From: Natronococcus occultus SP4
GTDB lineage: Archaea > Halobacteriota > Halobacteria > Halobacteriales > Natrialbaceae
Length of the DNA stretch: 64,000 nt
NCBI RefSeq assembly: GCF_000328685.1
Contig: NC_019974.1
Location: 3,711,001 to 3,775,000, forward strand
Reading direction: 5' to 3'
Shown: positions 35,610-44,168 of the stretch, piece by piece
Layout of the letters: each line of letters opens with the position of its first letter
Numbering within the stretch: the stretch's first letter is position 1
Program-made: the position numbers and the translations under genes
The notes under the pieces: generated by a model
Seen by the model: the letters and a program-made list of their open reading frames with translations, nothing else
The model's database searches: none
What the model was told of the DNA's origin: nothing

Positions 35610-36038
35610 TCAGACGATCGTCACGGGAACGCTCGCACGCTTCGCGACGGTCTGGCAAACGCTCCCGGTACCGAGCCGGCTTGCACTGCCGTCTCGGGAG
35701 CCGAGGACGAGGTGGTCGACGTCGGCCTCGGCCGCGTAGTCGACGATCGCTCCCGGCGCCCGGCCGTCCTCGAGGACGGTCCGGACCTCGCGGCCCCGGT
35801 CCGCAGCGAGCGACGTCACCTCCTCGAGCAGGGCCGCGCCGCGCTCGCGGCCGGCCCGGGCGAACTCCACGTACCGGTCGCCCGACCCGCCCGTCGCGTC
35901 GGCGTAGATGTGCGGATGGGTCGGGTCGAAGACGTGGAGGACGGTGATCGTCGCGTCGGGGTACTCGGCGAGCGCGTACTCGAAGGCCGCCCGCGAGGCC
36001 TCGGTGTCGTCGACCGCGACGAGAACGTGCCGACTCAT
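35610..36038 (-). CDS. Universal stress protein A family
   Basis: The 142-aa protein starts MSRHVLVAVDDTEASRAAFE, with the Usp fold and the C-terminal ATP-binding motif HLVLGSRDGSASRLGTGSVCQTVAKRASVPVTIV, which fits the G-2x-G-9x-G(S/T) pattern. Length and pattern fit a single Usp domain. It is upstream of ggt on the same strand (35610 versus 35546), with only 63 nt between, so co-transcription is possible. The role is in stress response or nucleotide sensing, not specified by sequence. Confidence 0.9.
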   Translation of the reverse strand: MSRHVLVAVDDTEASRAAFEYALAEYPDATITVLHVFDPTHPHIYADATGGSGDRYVEFARAGRERGAALLEEVTSLAADRGREVRTVLEDGRAPGAIVDYAAEADVDHLVLGSRDGSASRLGTGSVCQTVAKRASVPVTIV

Positions 36039-36123
36039 ACGCGCCGTTCGGGGTTGTCACTCAAGGCTCGCTCGCTTCCACGTGAAAGCATCCCACGGGA
36101 ACGCACGACGGGACGGTGGTCGG

Positions 36124-37179
36124 CTACTCGACGAGCGGTTCGTGGGTCGCCCGGTAGCCGTCGCCGTCCGCGAGCGGGTCGAGCCCGCTGACCTCCCGGA
36201 AGCGGATCTCGCGTTCCATCTTCGTCATCACGGGCGTGTCGTAGTACGCGGCCTCGTAGGACGGCTCGTCGCCCTCGCGGCGTCGCTGGGCGACGAACTC
36301 CCGGTGGCGCTCGAGGCGTCGCCGCCCGATCGCCCGCGATAGCTCGGGGACGTCCGCGACGCGGTCGGCGAAGACCTTGCGGAAGGCGTCCTCGAGTTCG
36401 TACCCGATCGAGTTTCGCCCGGCACACAGCGCCGCAAGCGAGGTCGTCCCGGTTCCCCAGAACGGATCGAGGACGGTGTCGCCGTAGGTCGAGTACATAC
36501 AGAGCAGCCGGTAGGGGATCTCGAGGGGGTAGGCCGCCGAGCGCTCCCGGAGCTCCTCGTGGTCGTCCCCGAGCGCCTGTAGCTCGCCCCGGACCTCGGT
36601 CCAGACGTCGGTGAACCAGCGGTTTCGCTCCTCCCAGAAGTAGGCGGCCTCGTACCGGCGGTCGGCACCGGGCTCGAACGAGCGGCTCTCACCGCCGTTG
36701 CGGAAGATCAGGACGTACTCGTGTTCGAGCGTGACGTAGGCGTTTGGCGGGATCATCCCGCTGCCCATGAACTTCGCCGCGCTGTTTGCGGGCTTGCGCC
36801 AGAGGACGTCCGGCAACGGATCGAACCCACGGGCCTCGAAGGCCTCGAGCACGCGGGCGTGGTTGGGGTAGACCCGGAAGCTCCCGTCGAGCGTGCGGGT
36901 CGCGTCGCCGACGTTGATACAGGCGATGCCGCCGTCGACGAGGACGCGCTCGAGCTCGTCCCAGACGGCCTCGAGCTGGGCGTGCATCGCCTCGAAAGCG
37001 GCCCGGCCGTCGCCGTCCTCGAGGGCCGTCCCGATCGCGGGATCGAGCTCGGTGAACAGCTCGTCCCACATCTCGATCATCGGATACGGCGGGGAGGTGA
37101 CGACGAGTTCGACGGAGTCGTCGTCGACCGCCGAGAGCTCGCGGGCGTCGCCGACGACGACGCGGTGGGTCGTCTCCAT
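36124..37179 (-). CDS. DNA methyltransferase, CTAG-type (Zim-like)
   Basis: The 351-aa beta-class methyltransferase has TSPPYPMIEMWDE (motif IV, S/T-P-P-Y at 29-32) and the SAM-binding DPFWGTGTTSLAA (238-250), with motif IV before motif I as in the beta class. It most resembles the solitary haloarchaeal CTAG-modifying enzyme (Zim in Haloferax), named here by similarity of the N-terminal block and size. The recognition site cannot be shown from sequence alone. No restriction gene lies beside it, so it is an orphan. It diverges in function from the nuclease at 27195, which is 7 kb away. Confidence 0.72.
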   Translation of the reverse strand: METTHRVVVGDARELSAVDDDSVELVVTSPPYPMIEMWDELFTELDPAIGTALEDGDGRAAFEAMHAQLEAVWDELERVLVDGGIACINVGDATRTLDGSFRVYPNHARVLEAFEARGFDPLPDVLWRKPANSAAKFMGSGMIPPNAYVTLEHEYVLIFRNGGESRSFEPGADRRYEAAYFWEERNRWFTDVWTEVRGELQALGDDHEELRERSAAYPLEIPYRLLCMYSTYGDTVLDPFWGTGTTSLAALCAGRNSIGYELEDAFRKVFADRVADVPELSRAIGRRRLERHREFVAQRRREGDEPSYEAAYYDTPVMTKMEREIRFREVSGLDPLADGDGYRATHEPLVE

Positions 37180-37264
37180 CGAGTGGAGTGTGTCGGCGTC
37201 GCCCCCTTAGCTCCTTCGTCGAGCGCCGCCGCTGAAGGAACGAAAAGCGAAAGAACGGAACGGC

Positions 37265-37855
37265 TTACTCCTCGTCGGCGTCGCCGGCCTCGGCCTCGAG
37301 CCCGTCGTCCTCCTCGTCCTCGTCGTCGGCGTCGATCTCGGTCGCCGGCTCGAACTCCTCGATCGGCTCCCACTCCTCCTCGTCGCCGCCGCCGAGCCGA
37401 CGGCGCAACACGGCGAGACCGATCAGGAGACCGGCCGCAAGCACCAGCCGACCCAGCCAGCCCGAGGAGCTGCCGTCCGCGGGCTCCTCGTCGGTTTCGG
37501 TCTCGGCCTCGACCGCTTCGGCCTCGGCGTCTTCCGCTTCGAGTTCCGCCTCGCTCTCTGTCTCGTCCTCGTCACCACCCGTCACGTCCTCGATGATCTC
37601 GGGCTCCTCGACGTCCTCCAGCGAGACGTCCCCGACGTCGGTGGACTCGCGGCCGGCAAGGTAGCCGATCGCAGCGCCGACACCGACGAGCGCGCCCGCG
37701 ATCGGAAGGTTTCGCGAGCCGCCCTCGCTGTCGCCGCCCTCGGATTCCTCGACGGCCTCGAGGATCGGATCCCGCATCGAGGACTCGAGTCCCTGTCCGA
37801 CGAGTTCCTTGACGACGAGTTCCGACAGCGTCTGCTCGGATTCGGTCTCTTCCAT
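37265..37855 (-). CDS. Acidic single- or double-pass membrane protein
   Basis: The 196-aa protein has an N-terminal cytosolic part (EETESEQTLSELVVKELVGQ), a hydrophobic segment at about 49-66 (PIAGALVGVGAAIGYLAG), a long acidic linker rich in Glu and Asp (about 75-130), a second hydrophobic segment (WLGRLVLAAGLLIGLAVL, about 132-150) and a very acidic tail (DADDEDEEDDGLEAEAGDAD). Very acidic charge is a salt-in adaptation. I chose the ATG at 37853-37855 (MEETES). No family recognised; no operon partner. Confidence 0.75.
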   Translation of the reverse strand: MEETESEQTLSELVVKELVGQGLESSMRDPILEAVEESEGGDSEGGSRNLPIAGALVGVGAAIGYLAGRESTDVGDVSLEDVEEPEIIEDVTGGDEDETESEAELEAEDAEAEAVEAETETDEEPADGSSSGWLGRLVLAAGLLIGLAVLRRRLGGGDEEEWEPIEEFEPATEIDADDEDEEDDGLEAEAGDADEE

Positions 37856-38046
37856 ACACCGGCCATTGACATCCCGATACATAGGTTTATCCAACGGGAC
37901 ACTCTCCCGTGAGGGATACTAACTCACCACAAGGAGAGACGCTTGCCGGCTATGTGGCGCTCGACCGAACAGTTTCGGACACCGGTTCGGGGGCGAAAAC
38001 CGGATAACCGTCACATAACAAAACGGCTATACTCGGACGGAGAGGT

Positions 38047-38688
38047 ATGAGCACGCTCCGACAGCCGGGCGCCTTTGGACGGCCGACGCGTCGCCACGTC
38101 TTCGACGCCGTCGCCGCTGTCTCGGCGGGTGCCGTCGAGGCCGCTTCGGTCGGCCTCTGGTTCGCCCTGGTTGCCGGCTCGCGGACGACGACGACGGCGC
38201 TCGTCGGCGCCGCCGTCCTCGTCGTCGGAATCCTCCTTCGAACGCGGATCGTCGCCGCGGCCGTCGACGGCTGGCGGCTCCGTCACGCCCCCCGGCGAGT
38301 CGGGCTTGCGCTCGCGCTTGCAGCGGGCTGGATCTGCTGGCTGCTGCTGGCCGAAACCGTCGGCTCACCGGCAGGGGCGATCGTCGCGACGGCGCTGCTC
38401 GGTGCAGGAGTTGCCGCCCAGTTCGAACTTGAGGGTGCGACCTGTCGGCCGCGGTCGGCCGACGGGGATCGCCTGGCGTCGATCGTTCCGGGACTACTGC
38501 TCGCACTCGGCGCGGGAGGGCTGCTCTGGGCGAACTGGGCTGCCGGATGGACGATCGTCTCGCCGCCGCTCCCGCTCGGCGTGACGACGGTCGTCGTCCG
38601 GATCGAGGCCGTTCAGCTCGGCCTGCTCGGGTTCGCCGTCCTCGCGGTAGCCGCCCACCGACTGCGGCTGGGACGGCTCCGCGGCTGA
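38047..38688 (+). CDS. Multi-pass membrane protein, function unknown
   Basis: The 213-aa protein has about five hydrophobic helices: at about 17-45 (VFDAVAAVSAGAVEAASVGLW), 50-65, 85-103 (LALALAAGWICWLLLAET), 108-123, 148-168 and 183-200. There is no transport motif. A TATA-like ctatact lies about 20 nt before ATG 38047. The C-terminus is basic (HRLRLGRLRG), probably cytoplasmic. The family is not recognised. It is upstream of a Usp-like gene on the same strand by 98 nt. Confidence 0.75.
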   Translation: MSTLRQPGAFGRPTRRHVFDAVAAVSAGAVEAASVGLWFALVAGSRTTTTALVGAAVLVVGILLRTRIVAAAVDGWRLRHAPRRVGLALALAAGWICWLLLAETVGSPAGAIVATALLGAGVAAQFELEGATCRPRSADGDRLASIVPGLLLALGAGGLLWANWAAGWTIVSPPLPLGVTTVVVRIEAVQLGLLGFAVLAVAAHRLRLGRLRG

Positions 38689-38786
38689 TCGATCTTCGAC
38701 ACGCGATGCCGATTGCGCACATTTATCCAGATCAAACACCTAGTACGGGTGAAACGCGACTCGACGACTCCTTTCGGGACACACCC

Positions 38787-39785
38787 ATGATAGAGACAGC
38801 ATCGTTCGGCGGCGTCGTCGCGGCCGGGTTCGTCCTCGTCGCGGTCTTCGTGTACTGGTTCCTCCACCGCACCCGCGGATCGGACGCGGCGTCGCAGTCG
38901 ACGGCGAGTGCCGACACGGAAACTGGGGGGTCGCGACTGCCGTTCCTCGAGCGAGCCGACGATTCCTCGTCCGGGCCGATCGATCCACAGATTCTCCTCC
39001 CCGTTCCGAACGACGCCGAAACCGGCTGTCGACTCACGGCCATCGCGTGTGCGCTCAAACACCGCTACGGCGACGAACCGCTCCGCCTCCTCCGGATCGA
39101 GGACGGGACGGCTCCCGACGCCGACGCGTTCGCCGAGCGACTCGACGAACGGGAAACCGCGACCAACACCGCGATCCGGTCCGAGACGATCGACGACGAG
39201 GACGTCACCGACGCGATCGTTCGGGCCGCGCCGGAGCCGAACACCGATCTGGTCGTGGCGACGTGGACGGCGACCGACGGCGCCGCAAGCGAGGGTGTCG
39301 TCGACGGGATCGTCTCGCGAACACCGCTGCCGATCTACCGGTTCCGGCTCGCGCGGTCCCCGGACGAACTCGCGCGGCTCCGGGTCGTGCTGCCGCGCCA
39401 CGTCGACCACCACGAGGGGTTCTACGAGGGGATCTACAACGTCAAGCAGCTGGCGGACAACCTCGGACTCCCGATCACGGTCTACGTCTTCGAGCAAACC
39501 GTCGACCACTACCGGACACTCTTCGATCTCGTCGAGATCGACGTGCTGGCCGAGTTCCGGTCGGTCGACTCCTGGGCGGTGCTGGAGTCGAAGCTCCGGA
39601 CCGACGGCGAGCCCGACGATCTCCTCCTGGCGCTTGCGGTTCGGGAAGATGAGATCGGCTGGGACCCCGAGCTCCCGACCGTCGGCGACCGGTTCGCCGA
39701 GCTGCCGCCCCGATCGCTCGGGCTGTGGTACCTCCGAAAGGACGAACCGGCCTACGACGAGCGCTTCCTGCGGACCGAATCGTAG
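38787..39785 (+). CDS. Membrane-anchored Usp-like protein, antiporter-tail type
   Basis: The 332-aa protein starts with a hydrophobic segment (SFGGVVAAGFVLVAVFVYWFL, 6-26). After a Ser/Asp-rich linker it has a tandem Usp-like domain region (ILLPVPNDAETGCRLTAIAC, DLVVATWTATDG, LARLRVVLPRHVDHHEGFYE, LPITVYVFEQTVDHYRTLF). This layout resembles the C-terminal domain of haloarchaeal Na+/H+ antiporters without the transporter. It may be a membrane-anchored sensor. An in-frame upstream region could give a longer start, but ATG 38787 directly precedes the membrane segment. It is 98 nt after the membrane protein gene and may share its promoter; a TATA-like atttatcc (near 38722) is also available. Confidence 0.7.
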   Translation: MIETASFGGVVAAGFVLVAVFVYWFLHRTRGSDAASQSTASADTETGGSRLPFLERADDSSSGPIDPQILLPVPNDAETGCRLTAIACALKHRYGDEPLRLLRIEDGTAPDADAFAERLDERETATNTAIRSETIDDEDVTDAIVRAAPEPNTDLVVATWTATDGAASEGVVDGIVSRTPLPIYRFRLARSPDELARLRVVLPRHVDHHEGFYEGIYNVKQLADNLGLPITVYVFEQTVDHYRTLFDLVEIDVLAEFRSVDSWAVLESKLRTDGEPDDLLLALAVREDEIGWDPELPTVGDRFAELPPRSLGLWYLRKDEPAYDERFLRTES

Positions 39786-39894
39786 TCTGGACGGTCGACG
39801 GCGAGTGCCGCGCCGCCAGCCGACATGTTCCGACGACGCGATCGAACGGCGCCGAGATCGAACGGTAGAAAAGTCACGACCGTCTCGGGCGGAT

Positions 39895-40803
39895 ATGGAG
39901 GTTCTCGGCCGGCTGCTTGCGATGCTCGCGGTGTTGTTGGTCGGGACCGGGCTCAGGTCCTCGGGCGCATTGAACGACGCCAGAACCGCACGGCTCAACG
40001 CGACGGCCTACTACGTCGCCCTCCCGGCGCTCGTCTTCGTCGCGACCTACGATCAGTCGATCGGCGACCTGCTCTCGACGGAGCTGTTCGTCGGCTCGCT
40101 GGCCGTCCTCTTCGCGACGGGCGCGATCGCCTGGATCGCCTACCGGAACCGGCTCTCAAACGACCGCCGGAGTGTCGCCATCATCCAGTCGTACCACTCG
40201 AATCTCGGCTACCTCGGGCTACCGCTGGTGGCCGCGACCTTCGACACGCAGGTCACCGCGATCGCGAGCGTGATCCTTGGGTTCGTGACGCTCGTCCAGC
40301 TCCCGCTGACGATCGTCGTCCTCAGTGCGTTCGGCGCGGCCGAAGCAGCGATCGGACGCGAGCTCGCCGCCCTCGCGAAAAATCCCGTGTTGCTCGCACT
40401 GATCGCCGGGCTCACGGTGGGCTCGATCGGCGTCACGTTCCCGGGCGGCGTCGTCGTCGGGCTCGACGCGCTGGGCTCGCTCGCGCTCCCGCTGGCGCTT
40501 TTGTGTGTCGGCGCCGCCCTCCAGATCGACGCCGACGCGGTCGATTTCGAGGCCGTCGGCTCGGTCGTCGCGCTGAAGCTCTGCTGTATGCCGCTTCTGG
40601 CCTGGGTGGTGTTCTCCGCGCTCTCGGTCGACCGGGCCACCTTCACCGCGGGCGTCGTGATGCTCGGGATGCCGACCGCGGTGTCGACGTACGTCTACGC
40701 GAACGAGCTGGGCGGGGACGCCGAGTTCGCCTCGCTGAACGTCTTCGCGACCACGGTCGCCTCCGTCGCCAGCCTGTTCGTGCTCATCACGCTGCTGGGC
40801 TGA
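39895..40803 (+). CDS. AEC family (auxin-efflux-carrier-like) transporter
   Basis: The 302-aa protein has about nine or ten hydrophobic helices. These are MEVLGRLLAMLAVLLVGTGL, an N-domain with NATAYYVALPALVFVATYDQ, YHSNLGYLGLPLVAATFD (the motif of the first repeat), and a second repeat with LALPLALLCVGAALQI and MPTAVSTYVYANELGGD. This is the AEC fold with two inverted five-helix repeats. Substrates of archaeal members are unknown but organic acids are plausible. The ATG at 39895 follows a TATA-like gtagaaaag; it is 110 nt after the Usp-like gene. Confidence 0.88.
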   Translation: MEVLGRLLAMLAVLLVGTGLRSSGALNDARTARLNATAYYVALPALVFVATYDQSIGDLLSTELFVGSLAVLFATGAIAWIAYRNRLSNDRRSVAIIQSYHSNLGYLGLPLVAATFDTQVTAIASVILGFVTLVQLPLTIVVLSAFGAAEAAIGRELAALAKNPVLLALIAGLTVGSIGVTFPGGVVVGLDALGSLALPLALLCVGAALQIDADAVDFEAVGSVVALKLCCMPLLAWVVFSALSVDRATFTAGVVMLGMPTAVSTYVYANELGGDAEFASLNVFATTVASVASLFVLITLLG

Positions 40804-40844
40804 GCGCGGCTGGACTGTGTCCTCGCGGCGCCGCGAGACGACGG

Positions 40845-41666
40845 CTACCCCAGTGGCGTCGGCACGTCCGCGGCGTCCTCGGCCAGGGACGGCCGCGCGA
40901 GGACGACGTTGACCACCGCACCGAGAAGGATCAGGATCCCGGCGAAATAGAGCCAGGTGACGAAGAGGATGACGACGCCGATCGCGCCGTAGGCGGCGTA
41001 CTGGCCGGCGTTCGCGGCGTAGAGCTGAAATCCGACCTGCAGGATCGTCCAGCCGACGGCGGCGACGACCGTCCCGGGGAGGATCTCCCGTACCGTGACC
41101 GAGATCGGCGGCAACACGTAGTAGATCGGCAGAAAGACCAGAACCAGTCCGACCAGCAGCGTGATCCAGCTCGTGAGCCCGGCCAGCGGGATCACGTCCG
41201 CGGCGATCCCCAGCATCGCCCCGATGACGATCATCAACGCGAGCGCGCCGGTCCCGGCCAGGATCACGGTGATCCCGTCCCGAAGCTCGTCGAGAAACGT
41301 GTTCTCGGCGGCCTCACCGTAGACCATGTCGAACGCACGGCTGAGGCCGCGAAAGACCTTGAGCGCACCCCAGGCGGCGACCGCCAGCGCGACGACCGTC
41401 GCCTGACTGCGCCCCGACTCGGTCGCCAGCGCCTCCGCGACCAGCTCCTCGCCGGCCGGCGGCAGGAAATCCCCGGTGACGAGCACCAGCCGCTCGGCCA
41501 CGTCCTCGCCGCCGAGCAAGGAGCCGACGACCAGCGCGAGCAACACCATCGGGATCAGCGAGACGAACGCGTAGTAGGCGAAGCCGGCCGCGAGAAAGGT
41601 GATCTCCCGATCCTGTGCCGTCCGATAGATCGAGAGCAGCGTCGTCGACAGCCGCGTCGTATCCAT
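40845..41666 (-). CDS. YihY/UPF0761 family membrane protein
   Basis: The 273-aa protein has six or seven hydrophobic helices and the YihY pattern: AAGFAYYAFVSLIPMVLLALV (the FYxxxSLxP motif), VAAWGALKVFRGLSRAFDMVYG, LPPISVTVREILPGTVVAAVG and AAYGAIGVVILFVTWLYFAG. The ATG at 41664-41666 (MDTTRLSTT) is the best start. Members are membrane proteins of unclear role, once annotated as RNase BN by error. It is flanked by genes on both strands and is monocistronic. Confidence 0.88.
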   Translation of the reverse strand: MDTTRLSTTLLSIYRTAQDREITFLAAGFAYYAFVSLIPMVLLALVVGSLLGGEDVAERLVLVTGDFLPPAGEELVAEALATESGRSQATVVALAVAAWGALKVFRGLSRAFDMVYGEAAENTFLDELRDGITVILAGTGALALMIVIGAMLGIAADVIPLAGLTSWITLLVGLVLVFLPIYYVLPPISVTVREILPGTVVAAVGWTILQVGFQLYAANAGQYAAYGAIGVVILFVTWLYFAGILILLGAVVNVVLARPSLAEDAADVPTPLG

Positions 41667-41710
41667 ACCCGTAGTACGGACGGCGGCGCCAAGAGTGTAG
41701 GACCTCTCGG

Positions 41711-42478
41711 CTACCACTCGTGACAGAAGTTATGCGTCGCGAACACCTGGCCGTCGTCCGCGACGTAGACGCCGACGCCGCCGCGGTCCCAGCCGTGGGG
41801 GACGTTCTCCTCGAGGATCGCCTCGCGGTGGTCCGTGGAGTTCATCCACTGGTTGACCAGCCCCTCCGCGAGCCCCTCCGCGGTCTGGTGTTCGACAGTA
41901 CCGTCGTCGCCGGACTGCTCGACCGGTCTGTCGACCCAGGTCATCGCGATGTTCTCGCCGTACCCCTGACAGTAGTCCTCGACGTCACTGAACCGGTCGT
42001 AGGGCTGCTCGCCGTCGGGGTTCGTGTGCGCGAAGTACTCCCGATCGGCCATGTCGGCGCTGTGGGCCCGCGAGACAGACGCGACGGTCCCGTCCCAGTC
42101 GATGGCCTCGAGGTCGTGGTCGGCACGGCGGTCGTTGACCTCGGCGTGGACGAACTCTTCGACGTCCTCGGAGACGACCGTCTCGACGTCAGTTTCGTAG
42201 CTCGACTCGTTCGGATCGTCCGGATCTGTCACCTCGGGATCGTCCTCGCCGGTCGGCGGCGGGTCGGAACTAGGTGAGGGCTGCGTTCCGACCTCGATCT
42301 CGTCGACGTCGTCGAACTCGTCGATCTCGTCGACCAGCGCGGGACCGTAGGTCGCGCCGGCCAGCGCGATCGCACCGACCAGCGCCACGAGGACGACCAG
42401 TCTGAGGAGGCCGCGCAGCAGTCCCCGGTCGGCGTCGGCTCCGTCCGGGCCCGGACGCGCGGGAGGGCGAGTGTTCAT
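41711..42478 (-). CDS. CAP/SCP domain secreted protein
   Basis: The 255-aa protein has a basic N-terminus, one hydrophobic helix (LLRLVVLVALVGAIALAGATY, about 24-43) and an acidic linker. The CAP (SCP/PR-1) domain follows at about 115-255. Motifs are HAEVNDRRADHDL, RAHSADMADREYFAHTNPDG, GYGENIAM and VNQWMNSTDHREAIL, ending GGVGVYVADDGQVFATHNFC. These correspond to the CAP His/Glu cavity and the HNxYR-like N-terminal region. It is probably membrane-anchored or secreted. Function in archaea is unknown. The ATG at 42476-42478 was chosen. Confidence 0.87.
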   Translation of the reverse strand: MNTRPPARPGPDGADADRGLLRGLLRLVVLVALVGAIALAGATYGPALVDEIDEFDDVDEIEVGTQPSPSSDPPPTGEDDPEVTDPDDPNESSYETDVETVVSEDVEEFVHAEVNDRRADHDLEAIDWDGTVASVSRAHSADMADREYFAHTNPDGEQPYDRFSDVEDYCQGYGENIAMTWVDRPVEQSGDDGTVEHQTAEGLAEGLVNQWMNSTDHREAILEENVPHGWDRGGVGVYVADDGQVFATHNFCHEW

Positions 42479-42541
42479 CGTTCCTAGGCAAGCGATTGGG
42501 AACCAAGAGTGTCGCGGTTGCACACATCCTGTAAGGCGGTC

Positions 42542-42844
42542 CTACTCCGCTCCGAACAGCGTCTCGTGGAAGGCGATCACCAGTCCCGGCACGACGGCCA
42601 TGAAGATATGTTCCTCGATGGGGATGCCGGCGACCTCGATCCCGGTCCGGAGCTTGATATCGAAGACGCCGACCGCGAGCGTGTACCGGTCCCAGACGTA
42701 CGCGATGGGGTACAGTGCGAGGATCGTCGCCCCTGCTCGCCGGAGCGCGTTCGCTCGGCGAAGGAGCAAGAACGCGATCGCACCCCAGAACAGTTCCGTC
42801 GCGAGATACGTGTACCGACCGAAGGCGCTGATATCGGGCACCAT
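42542..42844 (-). CDS. Single lycopene-cyclase-like domain protein
   Basis: The 100-aa protein has three hydrophobic helices and the lycopene cyclase domain pattern. It has YTYLATELFWGAIAFLLLRR, LYPIAYVWDRYTLAVGVFDI, GIEVAGIPIEEHIFMAVVPGLV; the EEHIF block is the core of CrtYc/CrtYd-type cyclases. Archaeal cyclases are usually two such domains fused; this is a single domain with no partner nearby. It could be a heterodimer subunit or a divergent paralogue. It converges with no gene; 63 nt separates its stop from the CAP gene's start. Confidence 0.75.
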   Translation of the reverse strand: MVPDISAFGRYTYLATELFWGAIAFLLLRRANALRRAGATILALYPIAYVWDRYTLAVGVFDIKLRTGIEVAGIPIEEHIFMAVVPGLVIAFHETLFGAE

Positions 42845-42948
42845 ACGACGGCTACGGAACCGTTATCAAAAAATAATGGCCCTGATCCCAGCCGGCAGCA
42901 CCGTGCAGTACGTTAAATACGCCGGCGTGAGTAGATCGACCCAGAACG

Positions 42949-44106
42949 ATGAATATCGCTGATATCGCGACGAAGGAGTTTATCGAAGTCGACGTTGGCA
43001 AACGGATGGGCAAGGTCCGTTCGACGTTCGAGGACGGCAATCCCAAGGGGATCATCGTCACCGACGACGGGGAGTACGAGGGCGTACTCAGCGAGCGCGA
43101 GGTGCTCCAGTCCCACGTCGAAGACGACGCGAAGGTCGCGGCGCTGATCAAGCCGAGTCGCAACTCGCCGGCGCCGAAGATCGACCGCCAGGAAGACGTC
43201 CGCGAAACCGCGCGGATGCTCATCGAGAGCAACTCGAAGGTCGCCCCTGTCTTCGAGAACGACGAGCTCTGGGGTGTTATCACCGACGACGCCATCCTGG
43301 AGGCGGTCCTGGAGAACCTCGACGCGCTATCCGTCGAGGACGTCTACACCTCCGACCCCGTAACACTCCAGGAGAAAGACGGAATCGGAAAGGCGATCAA
43401 CCACCTGCGAGAACACGGCATCTCGCGGCTACCGATTCTCAACGAGAACGGCTTCCTCACGGGCGTCGTCACGACCCACGACATCGCCGACTTCGTCATC
43501 CGAGAGAACAACAAGACGACGGTTGGCGACCGGGTCGGCGACACCGACCGGATGCTCGACGTCCCGATCTACGACATCATGAACAGTCCGGTCAGAACGA
43601 CCTCGCTCGATACCTCCGCCCAGGACGCCGTCGAGACGATGCTCGACGACGACTACGCGGGACTAATGGTCACCCCCGAGGACGACGACCGGGTCGTCAT
43701 CGGCGTCATCACCAAGACCGACGTCCTGCGGGCGCTTACCTTCACCGAGGAGGAACGCATGGACGTCCAGATCACCAACATCTCGATGCTCGATACGATC
43801 ACCCGGGAGGGGATCACTGAGAGCATCCAGGACGTTGCCGACAAGTACGCCGACATGCAGGTGATGCACGCCCACGTCCGGTTCACCGAGCACAAAGAGA
43901 AACTCCGGGGGACGCCGCTGGTGCAGTGTCAGATCCGCCTGCGGACGAACAAAGGCCAGGTCGCCGGCACCGGCGAGGGGTACGGCGCCGAGAACGCCTT
44001 CCGGGTCGCGCTCGATAAGCTCGAGCGCAACGTCTTAGAGCTGAAAGGCGTCACCAGCGACGAGGAGTACCGCGGCCAGCTGCTGCGGAAGCTGAACGAA
44101 CTGTAG
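42949..44106 (+). CDS. Four-CBS-domain protein with HPF-like C-terminal domain
   Basis: The 385-aa protein has four CBS units (about 1-60, 70-130, 132-190, 200-270), each with the I/V-DDG-EYEGVLSERE-like or HGISRLPILNENGF-type pattern. The C-terminal 90 residues (YADMQVMHAHVRFTEHKEKL, PLVQCQIRLRTNKGQVAG, NAFRVALDKLERNV) resemble the fold of ribosome-hibernation (HPF/S30AE) domains. CBS pairs bind adenosyl ligands such as AMP, ATP or SAM. A ribosome role is inferred from the C-terminal resemblance and not shown. A TATA-like gttaaatac (about 42911-42919) precedes ATG 42949. Confidence 0.82.
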   Translation: MNIADIATKEFIEVDVGKRMGKVRSTFEDGNPKGIIVTDDGEYEGVLSEREVLQSHVEDDAKVAALIKPSRNSPAPKIDRQEDVRETARMLIESNSKVAPVFENDELWGVITDDAILEAVLENLDALSVEDVYTSDPVTLQEKDGIGKAINHLREHGISRLPILNENGFLTGVVTTHDIADFVIRENNKTTVGDRVGDTDRMLDVPIYDIMNSPVRTTSLDTSAQDAVETMLDDDYAGLMVTPEDDDRVVIGVITKTDVLRALTFTEEERMDVQITNISMLDTITREGITESIQDVADKYADMQVMHAHVRFTEHKEKLRGTPLVQCQIRLRTNKGQVAGTGEGYGAENAFRVALDKLERNVLELKGVTSDEEYRGQLLRKLNEL

Positions 44107-44168
44107 ACGCCAGTCACGGCCGTTTTTCGCGCGATTCGACGGAACGGAGCGTTCGCTTCCCGACGAGA

